DNA from: Gammaproteobacteria bacterium
Lineage (GTDB): Bacteria; Pseudomonadota; Gammaproteobacteria; SZUA-229
Reading direction: 5' to 3'
NCBI GenBank assembly: GCA_015488295.1
Contig: WFOC01000116.1
Span: 1-32,382 of the forward strand
Length of the DNA stretch: 32,382 nt
Position numbers and translations under genes: made by a program. Positions 8,215 to 16,911 of this stretch are shown in pieces. Under the pieces are notes generated by a model. It was given only the letters and a program-made list of their open reading frames with translations, had not been told where the DNA came from and made no database searches. Each line of letters starts with the position of its first letter. The first letter of the stretch is position 1.

Positions 8215-8775
8215 TCAATAAATAACCGCGCCTTCGCTTTCGCCATTGTTTGTCAGGCGATCATATTCATTGTCTTTCTGCGCATATTTCTGCACCACTG
8301 AATTTCCGATGCTGTTGACTATGCGTGCCAGCATGCGGCAGTTTGGCTGCGGCGGGATTTCGCTGAAAGCTTTGTCCATCTCCCTGGCTGCCAGCAAACC
8401 ATTATTGCCATGATTTATTTCATGCTGGGTCAGCGCCCTGTTAAATTTATTAAAAACCTCGATGGTTTGCTGGTCGGTGACGTGTTTGCTCAAAATCGGC
8501 AGGATATGCTCCACATGGACACTGGTCCGGGTGTCGGTGATCTGGCAGCCATAAGGGCCGGGTGCACTGCGAAAGTTCCAGTTGATGTACCAGTTGGTGC
8601 GGCCATTAAAGGAACCGCTGCCGGCGCGTATCGGTGAGTGTCGCATCAACTCGGGTTTGATCTCGTAGGGTGTGCGTGGCGAGATCTCGTAATATTTGTA
8701 CTCGGTTGATTCGATGGTTTCGGCACAGGCGGCGAAACTCAATAGCAATAAGCTCAGGCTTGAAAATAACTTCAT
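8215..8775 (-). CDS. Secreted DUF922-family putative zinc protease
   Basis: A 186-residue protein with a Sec signal (cleavage expected after AACA, about residue 18). The body matches the DUF922 family: a YYEISPRTPYEI start and a central helix carrying HEINH (His118, Glu119, His122), the HExxH zinc-protease signature, followed by GNNGLLAAREMDKAF. It is probably periplasmic. Peptidase activity is predicted for the family but, as far as I know, unproven. It is the last gene of a three-gene minus-strand operon, 19 bases after the unknown 125-residue gene. No Shine-Dalgarno is obvious before the ATG at 8775. Confidence 0.75.
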   Translation of the reverse strand: MKLFSSLSLLLLSFAACAETIESTEYKYYEISPRTPYEIKPELMRHSPIRAGSGSFNGRTNWYINWNFRSAPGPYGCQITDTRTSVHVEHILPILSKHVTDQQTIEVFNKFNRALTQHEINHGNNGLLAAREMDKAFSEIPPQPNCRMLARIVNSIGNSVVQKYAQKDNEYDRLTNNGESEGAVIY

Positions 8776-8794
8776 AAAATTAAAAGGGATAAAT

Positions 8795-9172
8795 TTACCA
8801 GGTGTATTGAAAAATATTGGTCACCGGTTTTTCTATCTCGTCTTCATTCTGAAACAGGCTGTTGGAAACCGGGTTGCCGGTGCTGTCGGGTTTGTAGCTG
8901 GGGAAAAGCTCGACTTTAATTCGAGGTTTGATGATCAGCTCTTCGCTGTTTTCGCGCCAGGGGTTATCCTGCTCTGGCTCGGCGCGCCAGTCTTTGTTGC
9001 CCTCGTGAATCATGTCAGACAGCGGTGTGCGATAAGTTTCGGGTAACTGGATGATGCCATTGGCCGCAGCATAGACGGTGGTGCTGACAAAAAACAGCAG
9101 CAGGGCAAAGCCGTTGCTGCGTTGCGTTGTGGGCAACAGGTGAGAAGCTTTTTTCTGCAAGCGGTTGGACAT
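8795..9172 (-). CDS. Unknown small exported or anchored protein
   Basis: The ORF track starts this at 9202, but the ATG at 9172 overlaps the stop codon of the upstream gene in a TAATG arrangement, so a 125-residue product beginning MSNRLQKK is preferred. It has a basic N-terminus, one hydrophobic segment (FALLLFFVSTTVYA, roughly residues 30-45) that is either a signal peptide ending VYA or an anchor, then a polar, acidic and proline-rich tail (NPWRENSEEL, ELFPSYKPDSTG). No family recognised. The stop-start overlap suggests translational coupling to the binding-protein gene, so the two products probably work together. Confidence 0.6.
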   Translation of the reverse strand: MSNRLQKKASHLLPTTQRSNGFALLLFFVSTTVYAAANGIIQLPETYRTPLSDMIHEGNKDWRAEPEQDNPWRENSEELIIKPRIKVELFPSYKPDSTGNPVSNSLFQNEDEIEKPVTNIFQYTW

Positions 9173-9978
9173 TAGTGTACGTCTGCTACCTGGCGTTGCC
9201 ATTTCAGGCTATTGAACCAGTATTCATGCACGCTTTTGATCCACTCATCAGCTTCATGCGCGATGATCCAGGCGTTAAGAAAGTTCAGCATGTCCTGGTC
9301 GCCTTTGTTGACAGCAAAAGCTTCTTTGGTTGTCAGCAGCGGGTTTTTTAATGGCAGGTCAACCGCGTCGGAATGTTTTAGTGAAATAAATTCAGGAATC
9401 GGTGAGGGCGCGACAAAGGCGTGCACTACGCCATTGATAACGGCTGAGCTGGCATCACGTTCGGTTTTGCGGATATCGAGCCTGGCTTTGGGGAAAACCT
9501 TGCGCGCAAGGCTGGCCGATACTGTGCCTTTTACTGCCGTGATATAGACTTTTTCGTTGTTCAGATCTTTGATGCTGTTGAAGTCCCGGGTTAGCTTCAG
9601 GTTGGTAACCAGGCTGTAACCGGAGCTGGAATAAGGCATGGAATAATTTATCTTCAAAGCGCGCTGTGGTGTAATGGAAAGCCCGGAAGCGATGATGTCT
9701 ATTTCGCCTTTTTGCAGCGCCGGGATCATCTGTTTCCACTGGTATTGCCTGAATACGGCTTTTACGCCGATGTCTTTTGCCAGTTGTCTGGCAATATCAA
9801 TCTCAAAACCGATTAGCTCGCCTTTTTTGTTCAGCATTACCCAGGGTGGCATGATGGAGACACCCACGCGTATTTCGCCGGCTTTTTGAATACTGTCGAG
9901 CAGGTTGCTGCCGGCTGTTGCGGCGCTGCTGAATGTCAGTGACAGGAGAAGAAGGAACAGTGCTTTTAAAAACTTCAT
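9172..9978 (-). CDS. Periplasmic amino-acid-type substrate-binding protein
   Basis: A family-3 solute-binding protein of 268 residues. The start was moved from 10053 to the ATG at 9978, which has AAAGG upstream and opens a proper signal peptide (MKFLKALFLLLL..., cleavage near ATA-G). Seen: GEIRVGVSIMPPWVM, GFEIDIARQLAKDIG, ALQKGEIDIIASGLSITPQR and YSMPYSSSGY, all typical of polar amino acid-binding proteins. No ABC permease or ATPase lies nearby. The gene instead heads an operon with an unknown protein and a DUF922 putative protease, so it may act as a sensor or scavenger rather than transporter feed. The ligand is unknown. Confidence 0.85.
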   Translation of the reverse strand: MKFLKALFLLLLSLTFSSAATAGSNLLDSIQKAGEIRVGVSIMPPWVMLNKKGELIGFEIDIARQLAKDIGVKAVFRQYQWKQMIPALQKGEIDIIASGLSITPQRALKINYSMPYSSSGYSLVTNLKLTRDFNSIKDLNNEKVYITAVKGTVSASLARKVFPKARLDIRKTERDASSAVINGVVHAFVAPSPIPEFISLKHSDAVDLPLKNPLLTTKEAFAVNKGDQDMLNFLNAWIIAHEADEWIKSVHEYWFNSLKWQRQVADVH

Positions 9979-10144
9979 TGATAAACCTTTAGCGAAAACA
10001 GTATGTGTACCCGTTGTATCTTGCGTTATTTGCCTGTGTAGCGCAATTGCCAATCAGAGCGTTTGGCTGCATGTCTGGCTAAAAGCCTGTTGAGCCTGCG
10101 CTGGAACTGCATTGGGCGGTCAGTCCGGCAGCTTTAGGACGGAT

Positions 10145-10169
10145 AAACCGGGAAAGGGTTCGGTTTTTT
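10145..10169 (+). terminator. Weak terminator-like hairpin
   Basis: AAACCG and CGGTTT flank a ten-base loop and are followed by a T run. No plus-strand gene ends just before it, so its role is unclear. It lies in the 438-base gap between the binding-protein gene and the EF-G gene (9979-10416). That gap otherwise holds a small hairpin TGCCG-GTT-CGGCA (10204-10216), the EF-G promoter and its leader; I see no gene in it. Confidence 0.25.
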
Positions 10170-10278
10170 ATAGAAATATCTGTCGCATCTGGTTTCGGGC
10201 AAATGCCGGTTCGGCACGAATTGCAATAATTCACTGATTTCGGCTGTTGAAAGTACACATTTTTATCAAACTTTGCTG

Positions 10279-10284
10279 TATAAT
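10279..10284 (+). promoter_or_regulatory. Probable -10 box for the EF-G gene
   Basis: A perfect TATAAT lies 132 bases before the ATG at 10417, implying a leader of about 125 bases. No good -35 is found at normal spacing; TTGAAA at 10247 is too far away (26 bases). This is the only clear -10 in the gap. Confidence 0.4.
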
Positions 10285-10298
10285 TCGCCGGCTAAATT

Positions 10299-10367
10299 AA
10301 TCCTGATTGGTGTCATCGAAAGCCGGTCGTCTGAAAGCTGTTTTGTAGTGCTTGCTTTATCAGGATT
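10299..10367 (+). promoter_or_regulatory. Inverted repeat in the EF-G gene leader
   Basis: AATCCTGAT (10299-10307) and ATCAGGATT (10359-10367) are perfect complements and would close a 51-base loop inside the predicted untranslated leader. The rest of the leader up to the ATG is AT-rich. It may be a structured leader controlling translation. No known riboswitch class was recognised. Confidence 0.35.
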
Positions 10368-10416
10368 GCGATTTTAACAATTTTAATTTAATGCATACAT
10401 TACGAGTAGTAGAGCC

Positions 10417-12507
10417 ATGGCAGACGTAGACCTAAGTAAATACAGAAATATCGGAATTTTCGCCCACGTGGATGCCGGTAAAACGACAACCACTGAACGT
10501 ATCCTGAAACTGACTGGTAAAATTCATAAAACCGGTGAAGTACATGATGGTGAAGCAACCACTGACTTCATGGAGCAGGAACAGGAACGCGGTATTACCA
10601 TTCAGTCTGCGGCCACCAGCTGTGAGTGGAACGGCCACCGTCTGAACATTATTGACACACCGGGACACGTTGACTTCACCATCGAAGTGTATCGTTCGCT
10701 GAAAGTGCTGGACGGCGGCATCGGCGTATTCTGTGGTTCGGGTGGTGTTGAGCCACAATCTGAAACTAACTGGCGTTATGCTAACGAATCAGAAGTTTCA
10801 CGTGTCATCTTTATCAACAAGCTGGACCGTATCGGTGCGGACTTCTACCGCGTGGTAAAACAGGTGGAAGACGTGCTGGGTGCGAACCCGCTGGTTATGG
10901 TACTGCCAATCGGCATCGAAGACGATTTCAAAGGTTGTGTTGACCTGCTGACTCGCAAAGCCTGGATCTGGGACAACGACGCAGACACCACGGCTTACCG
11001 TATCGAAGAGCCACCTGCTGAGATGGCTGACCAGATCGAAGAATGGCGTGAAAAACTGATTGAGACTGCGGTTGAGCAGGATGATGATGTTATGGAGCGT
11101 TACCTGGAAGGCGTAGAGCCGACACCGGAAGAGGTCAAGGCCTGCATCCGTAAGGGCACGCTGACCATGGACTTCTTCCCGACTTACTGTGGTTCTGCGT
11201 TTAAGGACAAAGGTGTGCAGCTGGTGCTGGATGCGGCGGTCGATTACCTGCCTGATCCAACCGAAGTCAAGCCACAGCCTGAAGTGGATCTGGAAGGTAA
11301 CGAGACTGGCGAATACGCTATCGTTGATCCGGACAGACCTTTGCGCGCACTGGCGTTCAAAATTATGGATGACCGTTTCGGCGCACTGACTTTCGTGCGT
11401 ATTTATTCCGGTCGCATGGACAAGGGCATGACCGTGCTTAACACCTTCACCGGCAAAACCGAACGTATCGGCCGTATGGTTGAGATGCACGCCGACGAGC
11501 GCATCGAGTTAGACGGCGCACAGGCGGGTGATATTATCGCTGTGGTCGGCATGAAGAACGTGCAGACCGGTCACACCCTGTGTGATCCGAAAAATCCTGC
11601 GACACTGGAACCAATGGTGTTCCCTGATCCGGTTATTTCGATTTCGATTTCACCAAACGACAAAGGTGCGTCTGAGAAGCTGGGCATCGCGCTGGGCAAG
11701 ATGATCAAAGAAGATCCATCGTTCCGCGTTGAAACCGACGAAGATTCTGGCGAGACCATTCTGAAAGGCATGGGTGAGTTACACCTCGACATCAAGGTCG
11801 ACATCCTGAAACGTACTCACGGTATCGAAGCGACCATCGGTAAACCACAGGTGGCTTATCGCGAAACCATTACCAAACGTGTTGAAGATTCCTACACGCA
11901 CAAGAAACAGTCTGGTGGTTCAGGCCAGTTCGGTAAAATCGATTACATCATCGAGCCGGGCGAGCCGGGCAGTGGTTACGAGTTTGAGTCAACGGTTACC
12001 GGTGGTAACGTGCCACGTGAGTTCTGGCCTGCGATTGAAAAAGGCTTCGAGAAAATGTCAGAGCACGGTGTGCTTGCCGGCTTCCCGTGTCTGGACTTTA
12101 AGGTAACACTGGTTGACGGTCAGTTCCACGCGGTGGATTCATCGGCTGTTGCTTTCGAACTGGCAGCGAAAGCCGCTTATCGTCAGTCTATGCCGAAAGC
12201 CGGTCCTCAGTTGATGGAGCCGATCATGAAGGTTGACGTGTTCACACCGGAAGATCATGTGGGTGATGTCATCGGTGACCTGAACCGTCGTCGCGGCATG
12301 ATCAAATCACAGGAAGCCGGTCCAACAGGCGTTCGCATTAAAGCTGAGTGCCCGCTGAGCGAGATGTTTGGTTACATTGGTACACTGCGTACCATGACAT
12401 CCGGACGTGGTCAGTTCTCTATGGAGTTCCTGCATTATGTAGCCGCACCGAAGAACGTTTCTGAAGAAGTGATTAAAGAAGTGAAGGAACGCGAAGCAGC
12501 CAAGTAA
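10417..12507 (+). CDS. fusA: Elongation factor G, second-type paralogue
   Basis: A 696-residue translocation GTPase. Seen: P-loop [11 protein letters not shown], switch [14 protein letters not shown]3 [13 protein letters not shown]4 NKLDR, G5 [11 protein letters not shown], then domains II-V including MGELHLDI and a C-terminal [18 protein letters not shown]. Length and all motifs fit EF-G, which moves tRNA and mRNA after peptide bond formation or helps recycle ribosomes with RRF. It is not beside rpsL, rpsG or tufA and differs clearly from the E. coli str-operon protein, so it is probably the extra EF-G (EF-G2/FusB type) that many gammaproteobacteria carry. Whether it is the main translocase or a specialised copy cannot be told here. 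It is monocistronic: its own promoter, a leader with an inverted repeat, and a strong terminator. Confidence 0.93.
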   Translation: MADVDLSKYRNIGIFAHVDAGKTTTTERILKLTGKIHKTGEVHDGEATTDFMEQEQERGITIQSAATSCEWNGHRLNIIDTPGHVDFTIEVYRSLKVLDGGIGVFCGSGGVEPQSETNWRYANESEVSRVIFINKLDRIGADFYRVVKQVEDVLGANPLVMVLPIGIEDDFKGCVDLLTRKAWIWDNDADTTAYRIEEPPAEMADQIEEWREKLIETAVEQDDDVMERYLEGVEPTPEEVKACIRKGTLTMDFFPTYCGSAFKDKGVQLVLDAAVDYLPDPTEVKPQPEVDLEGNETGEYAIVDPDRPLRALAFKIMDDRFGALTFVRIYSGRMDKGMTVLNTFTGKTERIGRMVEMHADERIELDGAQAGDIIAVVGMKNVQTGHTLCDPKNPATLEPMVFPDPVISISISPNDKGASEKLGIALGKMIKEDPSFRVETDEDSGETILKGMGELHLDIKVDILKRTHGIEATIGKPQVAYRETITKRVEDSYTHKKQSGGSGQFGKIDYIIEPGEPGSGYEFESTVTGGNVPREFWPAIEKGFEKMSEHGVLAGFPCLDFKVTLVDGQFHAVDSSAVAFELAAKAAYRQSMPKAGPQLMEPIMKVDVFTPEDHVGDVIGDLNRRRGMIKSQEAGPTGVRIKAECPLSEMFGYIGTLRTMTSGRGQFSMEFLHYVAAPKNVSEEVIKEVKEREAAK

Positions 12508-12525
12508 GCCTGTTTTGAGTTCTTG

Positions 12526-12560
12526 AAAAAAGCCGGCTCTTTTGGGTCGGCTTTTTTATT
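12526..12560 (+). terminator. Rho-independent terminator after the EF-G gene
   Basis: AAAAAAGCCGGC pairs with GTCGGCTTTTTT across a short loop, ending in a T run, 18 bases after the EF-G stop codon. It is a textbook hairpin. Confidence 0.92.
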
Positions 12561-12596
12561 TGCCAGGACACCTCAGGCTTATAGGTGGTCGATGAA

Positions 12597-13295
12597 ATGA
12601 CGATAGATACGAACTGGTTAATTGGTTTGCACATTCCGGCGCAATTGATGCCGGACTTTGTGCTGTGGGGCATGAATATTCTGTTCGCGTGTCTATTGAT
12701 TTTTGCAGCGATGAAAGTGGAATTCAGGCAGTTGCTGAATAACCGGCCGGGGCAGCACGTTTATTTCGGTGCTATGGTGATGCTGCTGTTGCTGTGGGGG
12801 ATCAAGGCCGGTATCTCGCCGGGGCTGGGTTTTCATCACCTGGGTGCAACACTGTTCACCCTGATGTTCGGCTGGCCGCTGGCGGTTATTGGTCTGACAA
12901 CAATCATGCTGGCCTCGGTATTGTTGCAACACAGTGAATTGATCGGCATGGGGGTGAACGGTATGCTGAGTATTGTCATCCCTGTGTTTACAAGCTACAT
13001 GGTGCTGAAGCTGTCGCAAAAATATCTGCCGGATAATTTTTTTATCTATATCTTTGTGGCGGCGTTTTTTGGCGCGGGGATTGCTGTTGCGGCCAGTCGT
13101 TTAACGTCCATTGTATTATTGAGTCTGGTGGGCGCTTATCCGGACGCTAAGTTAATCGAAGAGTCATTGTTGTACACACCGCTGTTCATGTTTCCGGAAA
13201 TGTTTGTTACCGGCATGCTGGTCAGTATTTTTGTTGTCTATAAACCAGACTGGGTTATGACGTTTGATGATGAGCGCTATATCATCGGTAAGTAA
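12597..13295 (+). CDS. CbiM-like integral membrane protein (COG3235 type)
   Basis: A membrane protein of 232 residues with about six or seven hydrophobic helices. It resembles CbiM-type substrate-binding membrane components of energy-coupling-factor transporters: the N-terminal HIPAQLMPDFVLWG segment, GISPGLGFHHLGATLFTLMFG in the middle, and FIYIFVAAFFGAG. In CbiM the N-terminus and a His bind cobalt or nickel. Here no CbiN, CbiQ or ATPase lies nearby, so transport activity and substrate are unproven. The ORF track starts at a GTG (12585); the ATG at 12597 is preferred because AGGTGG lies eight bases before it. It is convergent with bioF. Confidence 0.75.
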   Translation: MTIDTNWLIGLHIPAQLMPDFVLWGMNILFACLLIFAAMKVEFRQLLNNRPGQHVYFGAMVMLLLLWGIKAGISPGLGFHHLGATLFTLMFGWPLAVIGLTTIMLASVLLQHSELIGMGVNGMLSIVIPVFTSYMVLKLSQKYLPDNFFIYIFVAAFFGAGIAVAASRLTSIVLLSLVGAYPDAKLIEESLLYTPLFMFPEMFVTGMLVSIFVVYKPDWVMTFDDERYIIGK

Positions 13296-13315
13296 ATCAT
13301 GGTGGGTTTTTACCG

Positions 13316-13327
13316 GCCTGTACAGGC
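13316..13327. repeat. Perfect 12-bp palindrome between convergent genes
   Basis: GCCTGTACAGGC lies in the 33-base gap between the stop codons of the CbiM-like gene and bioF. It could assist termination but has no loop and no T run. Low significance. Confidence 0.3.
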
Positions 13328-13328
13328 G

Positions 13329-14561
13329 CTAGGCAGGCTTGAGCAGCGCTGGCAGTGCCGCCGTTAATGCATCGATATGTGCGCGGCTATGCCTGGCTGA
13401 CAATGTTATTCTTAAACGTGAAGTGCCTTTCGGCACCGTCGGCGGGCGGATGGCGGTGACCAGGAAACCGGCATCAAATAATTGCTGGCTGATGCGGACG
13501 GCCTGTTTTTCATCGCCGATGATCAATGGTTGAATGGCTGTTTGCGAGTTTTCGATATTCAGTCCCGTCTGTTCGCAACAGTTTCTGAAATAAGTGATAT
13601 TGCGCTTTAACTTTTGCAGATGCTCAGGCTCGTTCTGTAGAAGTTTCAAACTGCAGCGCGTGGCCTCGGCGATTGCCGCAGGCATGGCGGTGGTGTAAAT
13701 GTAGGTACGCGCCTGCTGGATGATGGTTTCAATCAGTGCGTCGCTGCCCGCGATGAAAGCGCCTGCCGTGCCCATGGCTTTGCCCAGGGTCGCCATGTAG
13801 ATGGGTACATCGTTGTTGCTTAATGAGAAATGCTGCAGGCAGCCTTTGCCGGTTTCACCCAGTGTGCCAAAACCGTGGGCATCGTCCACCATCAACCAGC
13901 TGTCGCTGGTTTTGCACAGTGTGGCTAATGCGGGCAGGTTGGCGATGTCACCGTCCATGCTGAAAACGCCATCGGTCAAAATTAGTTTTTCAGCGGTGGG
14001 TTTTTCTACTTTGCTGATTTTTTGTTGCAGGCTGTCTACATTATTATGCAGGTAACGCTGAAAACGCGCGCCACTGATCAGGCCGCCGTCGATCAGTGAA
14101 GCGTGGTTTAAACGGTCTTCAAAAACAAAATCATTTTTATCGAGCAGTGCCTGGCACAGGCCAAGGTTTGCCATGTAGCCGGTGGAAAACAAAATGGCGC
14201 GTGGATAACCGGTGAATTCAGCCAGTTCCTGTTCGAGCTGATGGTGTGCCATGGTGTGGCCGTTGACCAGGTGAGCAGAGCCGCTGCCGACACCGTATTT
14301 TTTTATGGCATCACAGGTGGTTTGTTTTAGCTGCGGGTGGTTGGCAAAGCCGAGATAATCGTTGCTGCAAAAACTGATAACATTTTTGTTTTCAAAAATT
14401 ATCTCTGCCTGTTGCGGGCTGTTGATGATGCGGCGCTTGCGATAACGATGCTGTCGTTTTTTTTCTTCCAGTGCCGGGCGCAGGTTTTTCAAGAGAGGCA
14501 GTACTGTAAAAAAGCGGGGCTTATCCGCAGGCGCAGGCCGATTGTTTGCCTTTGGTTTCAA
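13329..14561 (-). CDS. bioF: 8-amino-7-oxononanoate synthase BioF
   Basis: A PLP-dependent enzyme condensing pimeloyl-ACP and alanine in biotin synthesis; cytoplasmic. Seen: [54 protein letters not shown], the cofactor-contacting [15 protein letters not shown], and the PLP-lysine motif [10 protein letters not shown]. The ORF begins at a TTG (14561) inside the end of bioB. The only other plausible start is a TTG at 14492, which gives an N-terminus nearer to E. coli BioF. There is no ATG or GTG in the expected zone. The distal start has a weak ACAGG upstream, so the true start is uncertain. It is the second gene of bioB-bioF; bioH, bioC and bioD must be elsewhere. Confidence 0.93.
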   Translation of the reverse strand: MKPKANNRPAPADKPRFFTVLPLLKNLRPALEEKKRQHRYRKRRIINSPQQAEIIFENKNVISFCSNDYLGFANHPQLKQTTCDAIKKYGVGSGSAHLVNGHTMAHHQLEQELAEFTGYPRAILFSTGYMANLGLCQALLDKNDFVFEDRLNHASLIDGGLISGARFQRYLHNNVDSLQQKISKVEKPTAEKLILTDGVFSMDGDIANLPALATLCKTSDSWLMVDDAHGFGTLGETGKGCLQHFSLSNNDVPIYMATLGKAMGTAGAFIAGSDALIETIIQQARTYIYTTAMPAAIAEATRCSLKLLQNEPEHLQKLKRNITYFRNCCEQTGLNIENSQTAIQPLIIGDEKQAVRISQQLFDAGFLVTAIRPPTVPKGTSRLRITLSARHSRAHIDALTAALPALLKPA

Positions 14562-15525
14562 AAACCTGTTTGGTGTTCAGGCCCAGTTTGGCGAACAGTT
14601 GCTGGTCATGGCTTTCGTCCGGGTTATCTGTGGTTAATAAACGGTCGCCATAGAAGATGGAATTAGCACCGGCAAGAAAACACAGCGCCTGGGTTTCATC
14701 CGACATTTCAGTACGGCCGGCAGACAGCCGCACCACCGATGCCGGCATGATGATACGCGCCGCCGCGACAGTACGGACAAATTCCAGCGCTTCGATTTCA
14801 TCAACGCCGTGCAGTGGTGTACCTTCGACCTGTACCAGCATGTTGATCGGCACGCTGTCCGGGTGTTGTGGCAGATTGGCAAGTTGCTGCAGAAGTGAAA
14901 CGCGATCCTCGCGCTTTTCACCCATGCCCAGAATGCCGCCGCTGCAGACGTTGATGTTGGCGGCGCGCACGTGCGCCAGCGTGTCCAGGCGATCCTGATA
15001 GGTGCGGGTGGTGATGATGTCGCCGTAGTGTTCGGGCGAGGTATCGAGGTTGTGATTGTAATAATCCAGCCCGGCCTGTTTTAAGCGCTGGCTTTGTTTT
15101 TCGGTGAGCATGCCCAGTGTGACACAGGTTTCCATGCCGATGTTTTTTACAGCAGTGATCATGTCGATCACTTTATCCAGGTTTTTATCGGTCGGGTTGC
15201 GCCAGGCTGCGCCCATGCAGAAGCGGTGGGCACCGTTGTTTTTCGCCTGCTGTGCTTTTTCGATGACCTCGTCCAGCGGCAACAAACGCTCGCGTTCGAC
15301 TTCGGCATCGTTCTTCGAACTTTGCGAACAGTAGCCGCAATCTTCCGGACAGGCACCGGTTTTGATGCTGAGCAGGGTGCTGACCTGCACCTGATTGGGG
15401 TCGAAATTTTGCCGGTGAATACTTTGTGCCTGAAATAACAGGTCGTTAAAAGGCAGTTCGAACAGGGCGGAAATTTCCTGTTTTGACCAGTCGTGGCGTA
15501 ATGCAGGCTTGCTTGTTTCTGACAT
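14521..15525 (-). CDS. bioB: Biotin synthase BioB
   Basis: A radical SAM enzyme of 334 residues that inserts sulfur into dethiobiotin. Seen: the CxxxCxxC iron-sulfur motif [10 protein letters not shown] (Cys59, Cys63, Cys66), then [39 protein letters not shown] and [14 protein letters not shown]. These cover the SAM cluster and the [2Fe-2S] ligands of the family. Length and motifs are normal. It starts at ATG 15525, divergent from comF across 59 bases. A minus-strand promoter TTGGCT-N16-TAAAAT (15583-15556) is plausible. No recognisable BirA operator was seen. The bioF frame follows with a small overlap or a short gap, depending on its start. Confidence 0.96.
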   Translation of the reverse strand: MSETSKPALRHDWSKQEISALFELPFNDLLFQAQSIHRQNFDPNQVQVSTLLSIKTGACPEDCGYCSQSSKNDAEVERERLLPLDEVIEKAQQAKNNGAHRFCMGAAWRNPTDKNLDKVIDMITAVKNIGMETCVTLGMLTEKQSQRLKQAGLDYYNHNLDTSPEHYGDIITTRTYQDRLDTLAHVRAANINVCSGGILGMGEKREDRVSLLQQLANLPQHPDSVPINMLVQVEGTPLHGVDEIEALEFVRTVAAARIIMPASVVRLSAGRTEMSDETQALCFLAGANSIFYGDRLLTTDNPDESHDQQLFAKLGLNTKQVFETKGKQSACACG

Positions 15526-15548
15526 GATGAGTGCTTCTGGCTTATAAT
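15519..15548 (+). promoter_or_regulatory. Probable comF promoter
   Basis: CTGACA (15519-15524) and a perfect TATAAT (15543-15548) are 18 bases apart, 36 bases before the comF ATG. The -35 overlaps the bioB start codon on the other strand, so the two divergent transcription units share their control region. Confidence 0.5.
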
Positions 15549-15584
15549 TAAGGCTATTTTACACTACACGGATGAGTAGCCAAA

Positions 15585-16307
15585 ATGGAACTTGCGCCGC
15601 CCACGATATTAAAAACCCTGTTATCAGGGCTTTTTCCGTCACGATGTATTTTCTGCCAGCAGACAACAGGGCGTGAGCTTGATGTTTGCCCGGCCTGTTA
15701 TGACGCATTGCCGCACAATCAAACCTGTTGCGTACGCTGCGCCCTGCCGTTGGCGGAGGATATTAACCACGCTGTGTTGTGCGGGCGCTGTATCAAAAAG
15801 CGGCCAGCGTTTGATTACGCTTACAGCCCGTTTCGCTACGAGAATGAAATCATCACTCTGGTGCATCAGCTGAAATTTTCTGAAAAAATTCGTTTTTCAC
15901 GAAGTATCGGCGAAATGCTGTGGCAGCATTTTTCGACTACGGGCGAGCGTCCGGATTGTCTGCTGCCGGTAGCGCTGCACAAATCACGTATGCGCCAGCG
16001 TGGTTTTAACCAGTCGATAGAAATCGCCCGTGTGCTGGCAAAAAAACTGGCGATACCGATTGAGCATACCGCTATCGAGCGCCAGCGAAGCACCGTTGCA
16101 CAGACCGGTCTGAGTGCAAAACAGCGACAGAAAAATATCTGCGGTGCGTTTGCCGTGGTCGGTGAGTTGCATTATAAACACGTGCTGATTATTGATGATG
16201 TCATGACCACCGGTGCTACGGTCAACGAGCTGGCGAAGTTGCTGAAAAAACATAATGTCGAACGTGTCGGCGTGCTGAGTATTGCGCGTGCGCCGGTGAA
16301 GAAATAG
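15585..16307 (+). CDS. comF: ComF/GntX family phosphoribosyltransferase-like protein
   Basis: A 240-residue protein. Its N-terminus has four CxxC-type pairs likely to bind zinc (CIFC, CPAC, CVRC, CGRC; about residues 21-69). It ends in a phosphoribosyltransferase domain with the PRPP-loop motif VLIIDDVMTTGATVNE. In naturally competent bacteria ComF is needed for DNA uptake into the cytoplasm. In E. coli the relative GntX supports gluconate and carbon use, so the role here is not fixed. It is next to bioB, divergent, as is common in gammaproteobacteria, where it lies near bio genes. The ATG at 15585 lacks a strong Shine-Dalgarno. Confidence 0.9.
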   Translation: MELAPPTILKTLLSGLFPSRCIFCQQTTGRELDVCPACYDALPHNQTCCVRCALPLAEDINHAVLCGRCIKKRPAFDYAYSPFRYENEIITLVHQLKFSEKIRFSRSIGEMLWQHFSTTGERPDCLLPVALHKSRMRQRGFNQSIEIARVLAKKLAIPIEHTAIERQRSTVAQTGLSAKQRQKNICGAFAVVGELHYKHVLIIDDVMTTGATVNELAKLLKKHNVERVGVLSIARAPVKK

Positions 16308-16522
16308 TTAAATGTTTTATTTGAAAAATGTGTGAATAGCACGTAATAACCTGGTTCTTGTGACGCTCTAGTTTTTTTAACACCCTAGTTCACCACGTAA
16401 CGGACATTGGGGGAATTACACCGAAGACTAAAAATCGGCCGAAGCAGACCTTCAAATTAGGTCTCAATATCAATAATCGTGGTCTGTCCCCGATTGTTTC
16501 CGTTCTCAACCCAATTTCATTG

Positions 16523-16564
16523 TCTGAAAAAAATTTCACAATGTCGCCTATGTGTTGCATCCGG
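16523..16564 (+). repeat. Left copy of a loose direct repeat flanking the TA module
   Basis: ATTGTCTGAAAAA...AATGTCGCCTATGTGTTGC...CCGG. Its 25-base right part matches 17301-17325 at 18 positions, and the preceding ATTGT-TGAAAAA block is also shared. The copies lie about 760 bases apart in the same orientation and bracket the toxin-antitoxin genes. Confidence 0.4.
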
Positions 16565-16677
16565 TAGTAAAACTGGAAGTGATTTAGAGACTGGACCAGG
16601 ATTAAGATAAGTCATTGAATTCAGAGGTGTATTTATTTTGTCTAAACAGGACTATCAGATGGTATTAAAAAATCCGT

Positions 16678-16700
16678 GAATAAGTGATATGCTTATTTCA
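16678..16700. promoter_or_regulatory. Candidate operator of the toxin-antitoxin operon
   Basis: AATAAG (16679-16684) and CTTATT (16692-16697) are perfect complements with a seven-base spacer TGATATG, extending imperfectly to TGAATAAG/CTTATTTCA. It lies 23-45 bases before the antitoxin ATG, where a self-repressing antitoxin would bind over its own promoter. Confidence 0.4.
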
Positions 16701-16722
16701 TAACGAAACGAGATCAAAGTTT

Positions 16723-16911
16723 ATGGCTACTGTTATGCATGATGTAAAAGAACTGGTCAATCATTTGCCGGATGATGCCAGTATTGAAGACGTGCAATAC
16801 CATCTATATGTATTGGAAAAAATTCGCAAAGGACGTGATGACATTAGCAACGGTCGTCATTTCACGACTGAGCAGGCCAGGGAGCATTTAAGTCGATGGC
16901 TCAAGCCATAA
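16723..16911 (+). CDS. Antitoxin of a ParE/RelE-type toxin-antitoxin pair
   Basis: A 62-residue acidic, helical protein starting MATVMHDVKEL. The ORF track begins at an upstream GTG (16684), but the ATG at 16723 gives the N-terminus seen in related antitoxins, and the GTG falls inside a likely operator palindrome. Features: LVNHLPDDASIEDVQYHLYV, then KIRKGRDDISNGRHFTTEQAREHLSRW, the usual layout of small antitoxins of the RelB/unstable-antitoxin type. It should bind and neutralise the toxin encoded immediately downstream and repress the operon. Its end overlaps the toxin start by 16 bases. Confidence 0.75.
   Translation: MATVMHDVKELVNHLPDDASIEDVQYHLYVLEKIRKGRDDISNGRHFTTEQAREHLSRWLKP

Larger units (their letters stand above)
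16308..16722. other. 415-base non-coding stretch with small palindromes
   Basis: No gene is supported in this gap between comF and the antitoxin. It holds AGACCT/AGGTCT (16446-16464); a palindromic motif AATCG...CGATT (16475-16495, with the internal sequence GGTCTGTCCC) that resembles sequences I recall near REP-associated transposases; and a stretch at 16523-16564 that is repeated loosely at 17282-17325 on the other side of the toxin-antitoxin genes. The base usage and many stops suggest a decayed mobile element or an intergenic scar. The REP link is from memory and unverified. Confidence 0.45.

Noticed and set aside
8795-9202. Start of the 125-residue protein at 9202 as in the ORF track
   Set aside because: It would overlap the upstream gene by 31 bases with a non-family N-terminus; the TAATG at 9172 is a better start.
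10798-11490. 230-residue minus-strand ORF inside the EF-G gene
   Set aside because: It is antisense to a clear EF-G reading frame. The translation shows no recognisable domain and is a codon-usage shadow.
15526-15584. BirA (biotin repressor) operator between bioB and comF
   Set aside because: The expected TTGTAAAC-type half sites with inverted partner are not present; only a stray GTGTAAA was seen.
16380-16560. Transposase pseudogene in the gap after comF
   Set aside because: Minus-strand translations give short fragments (for example NRGQTTIIDIET) but no frame long enough or similar enough to name a transposase.
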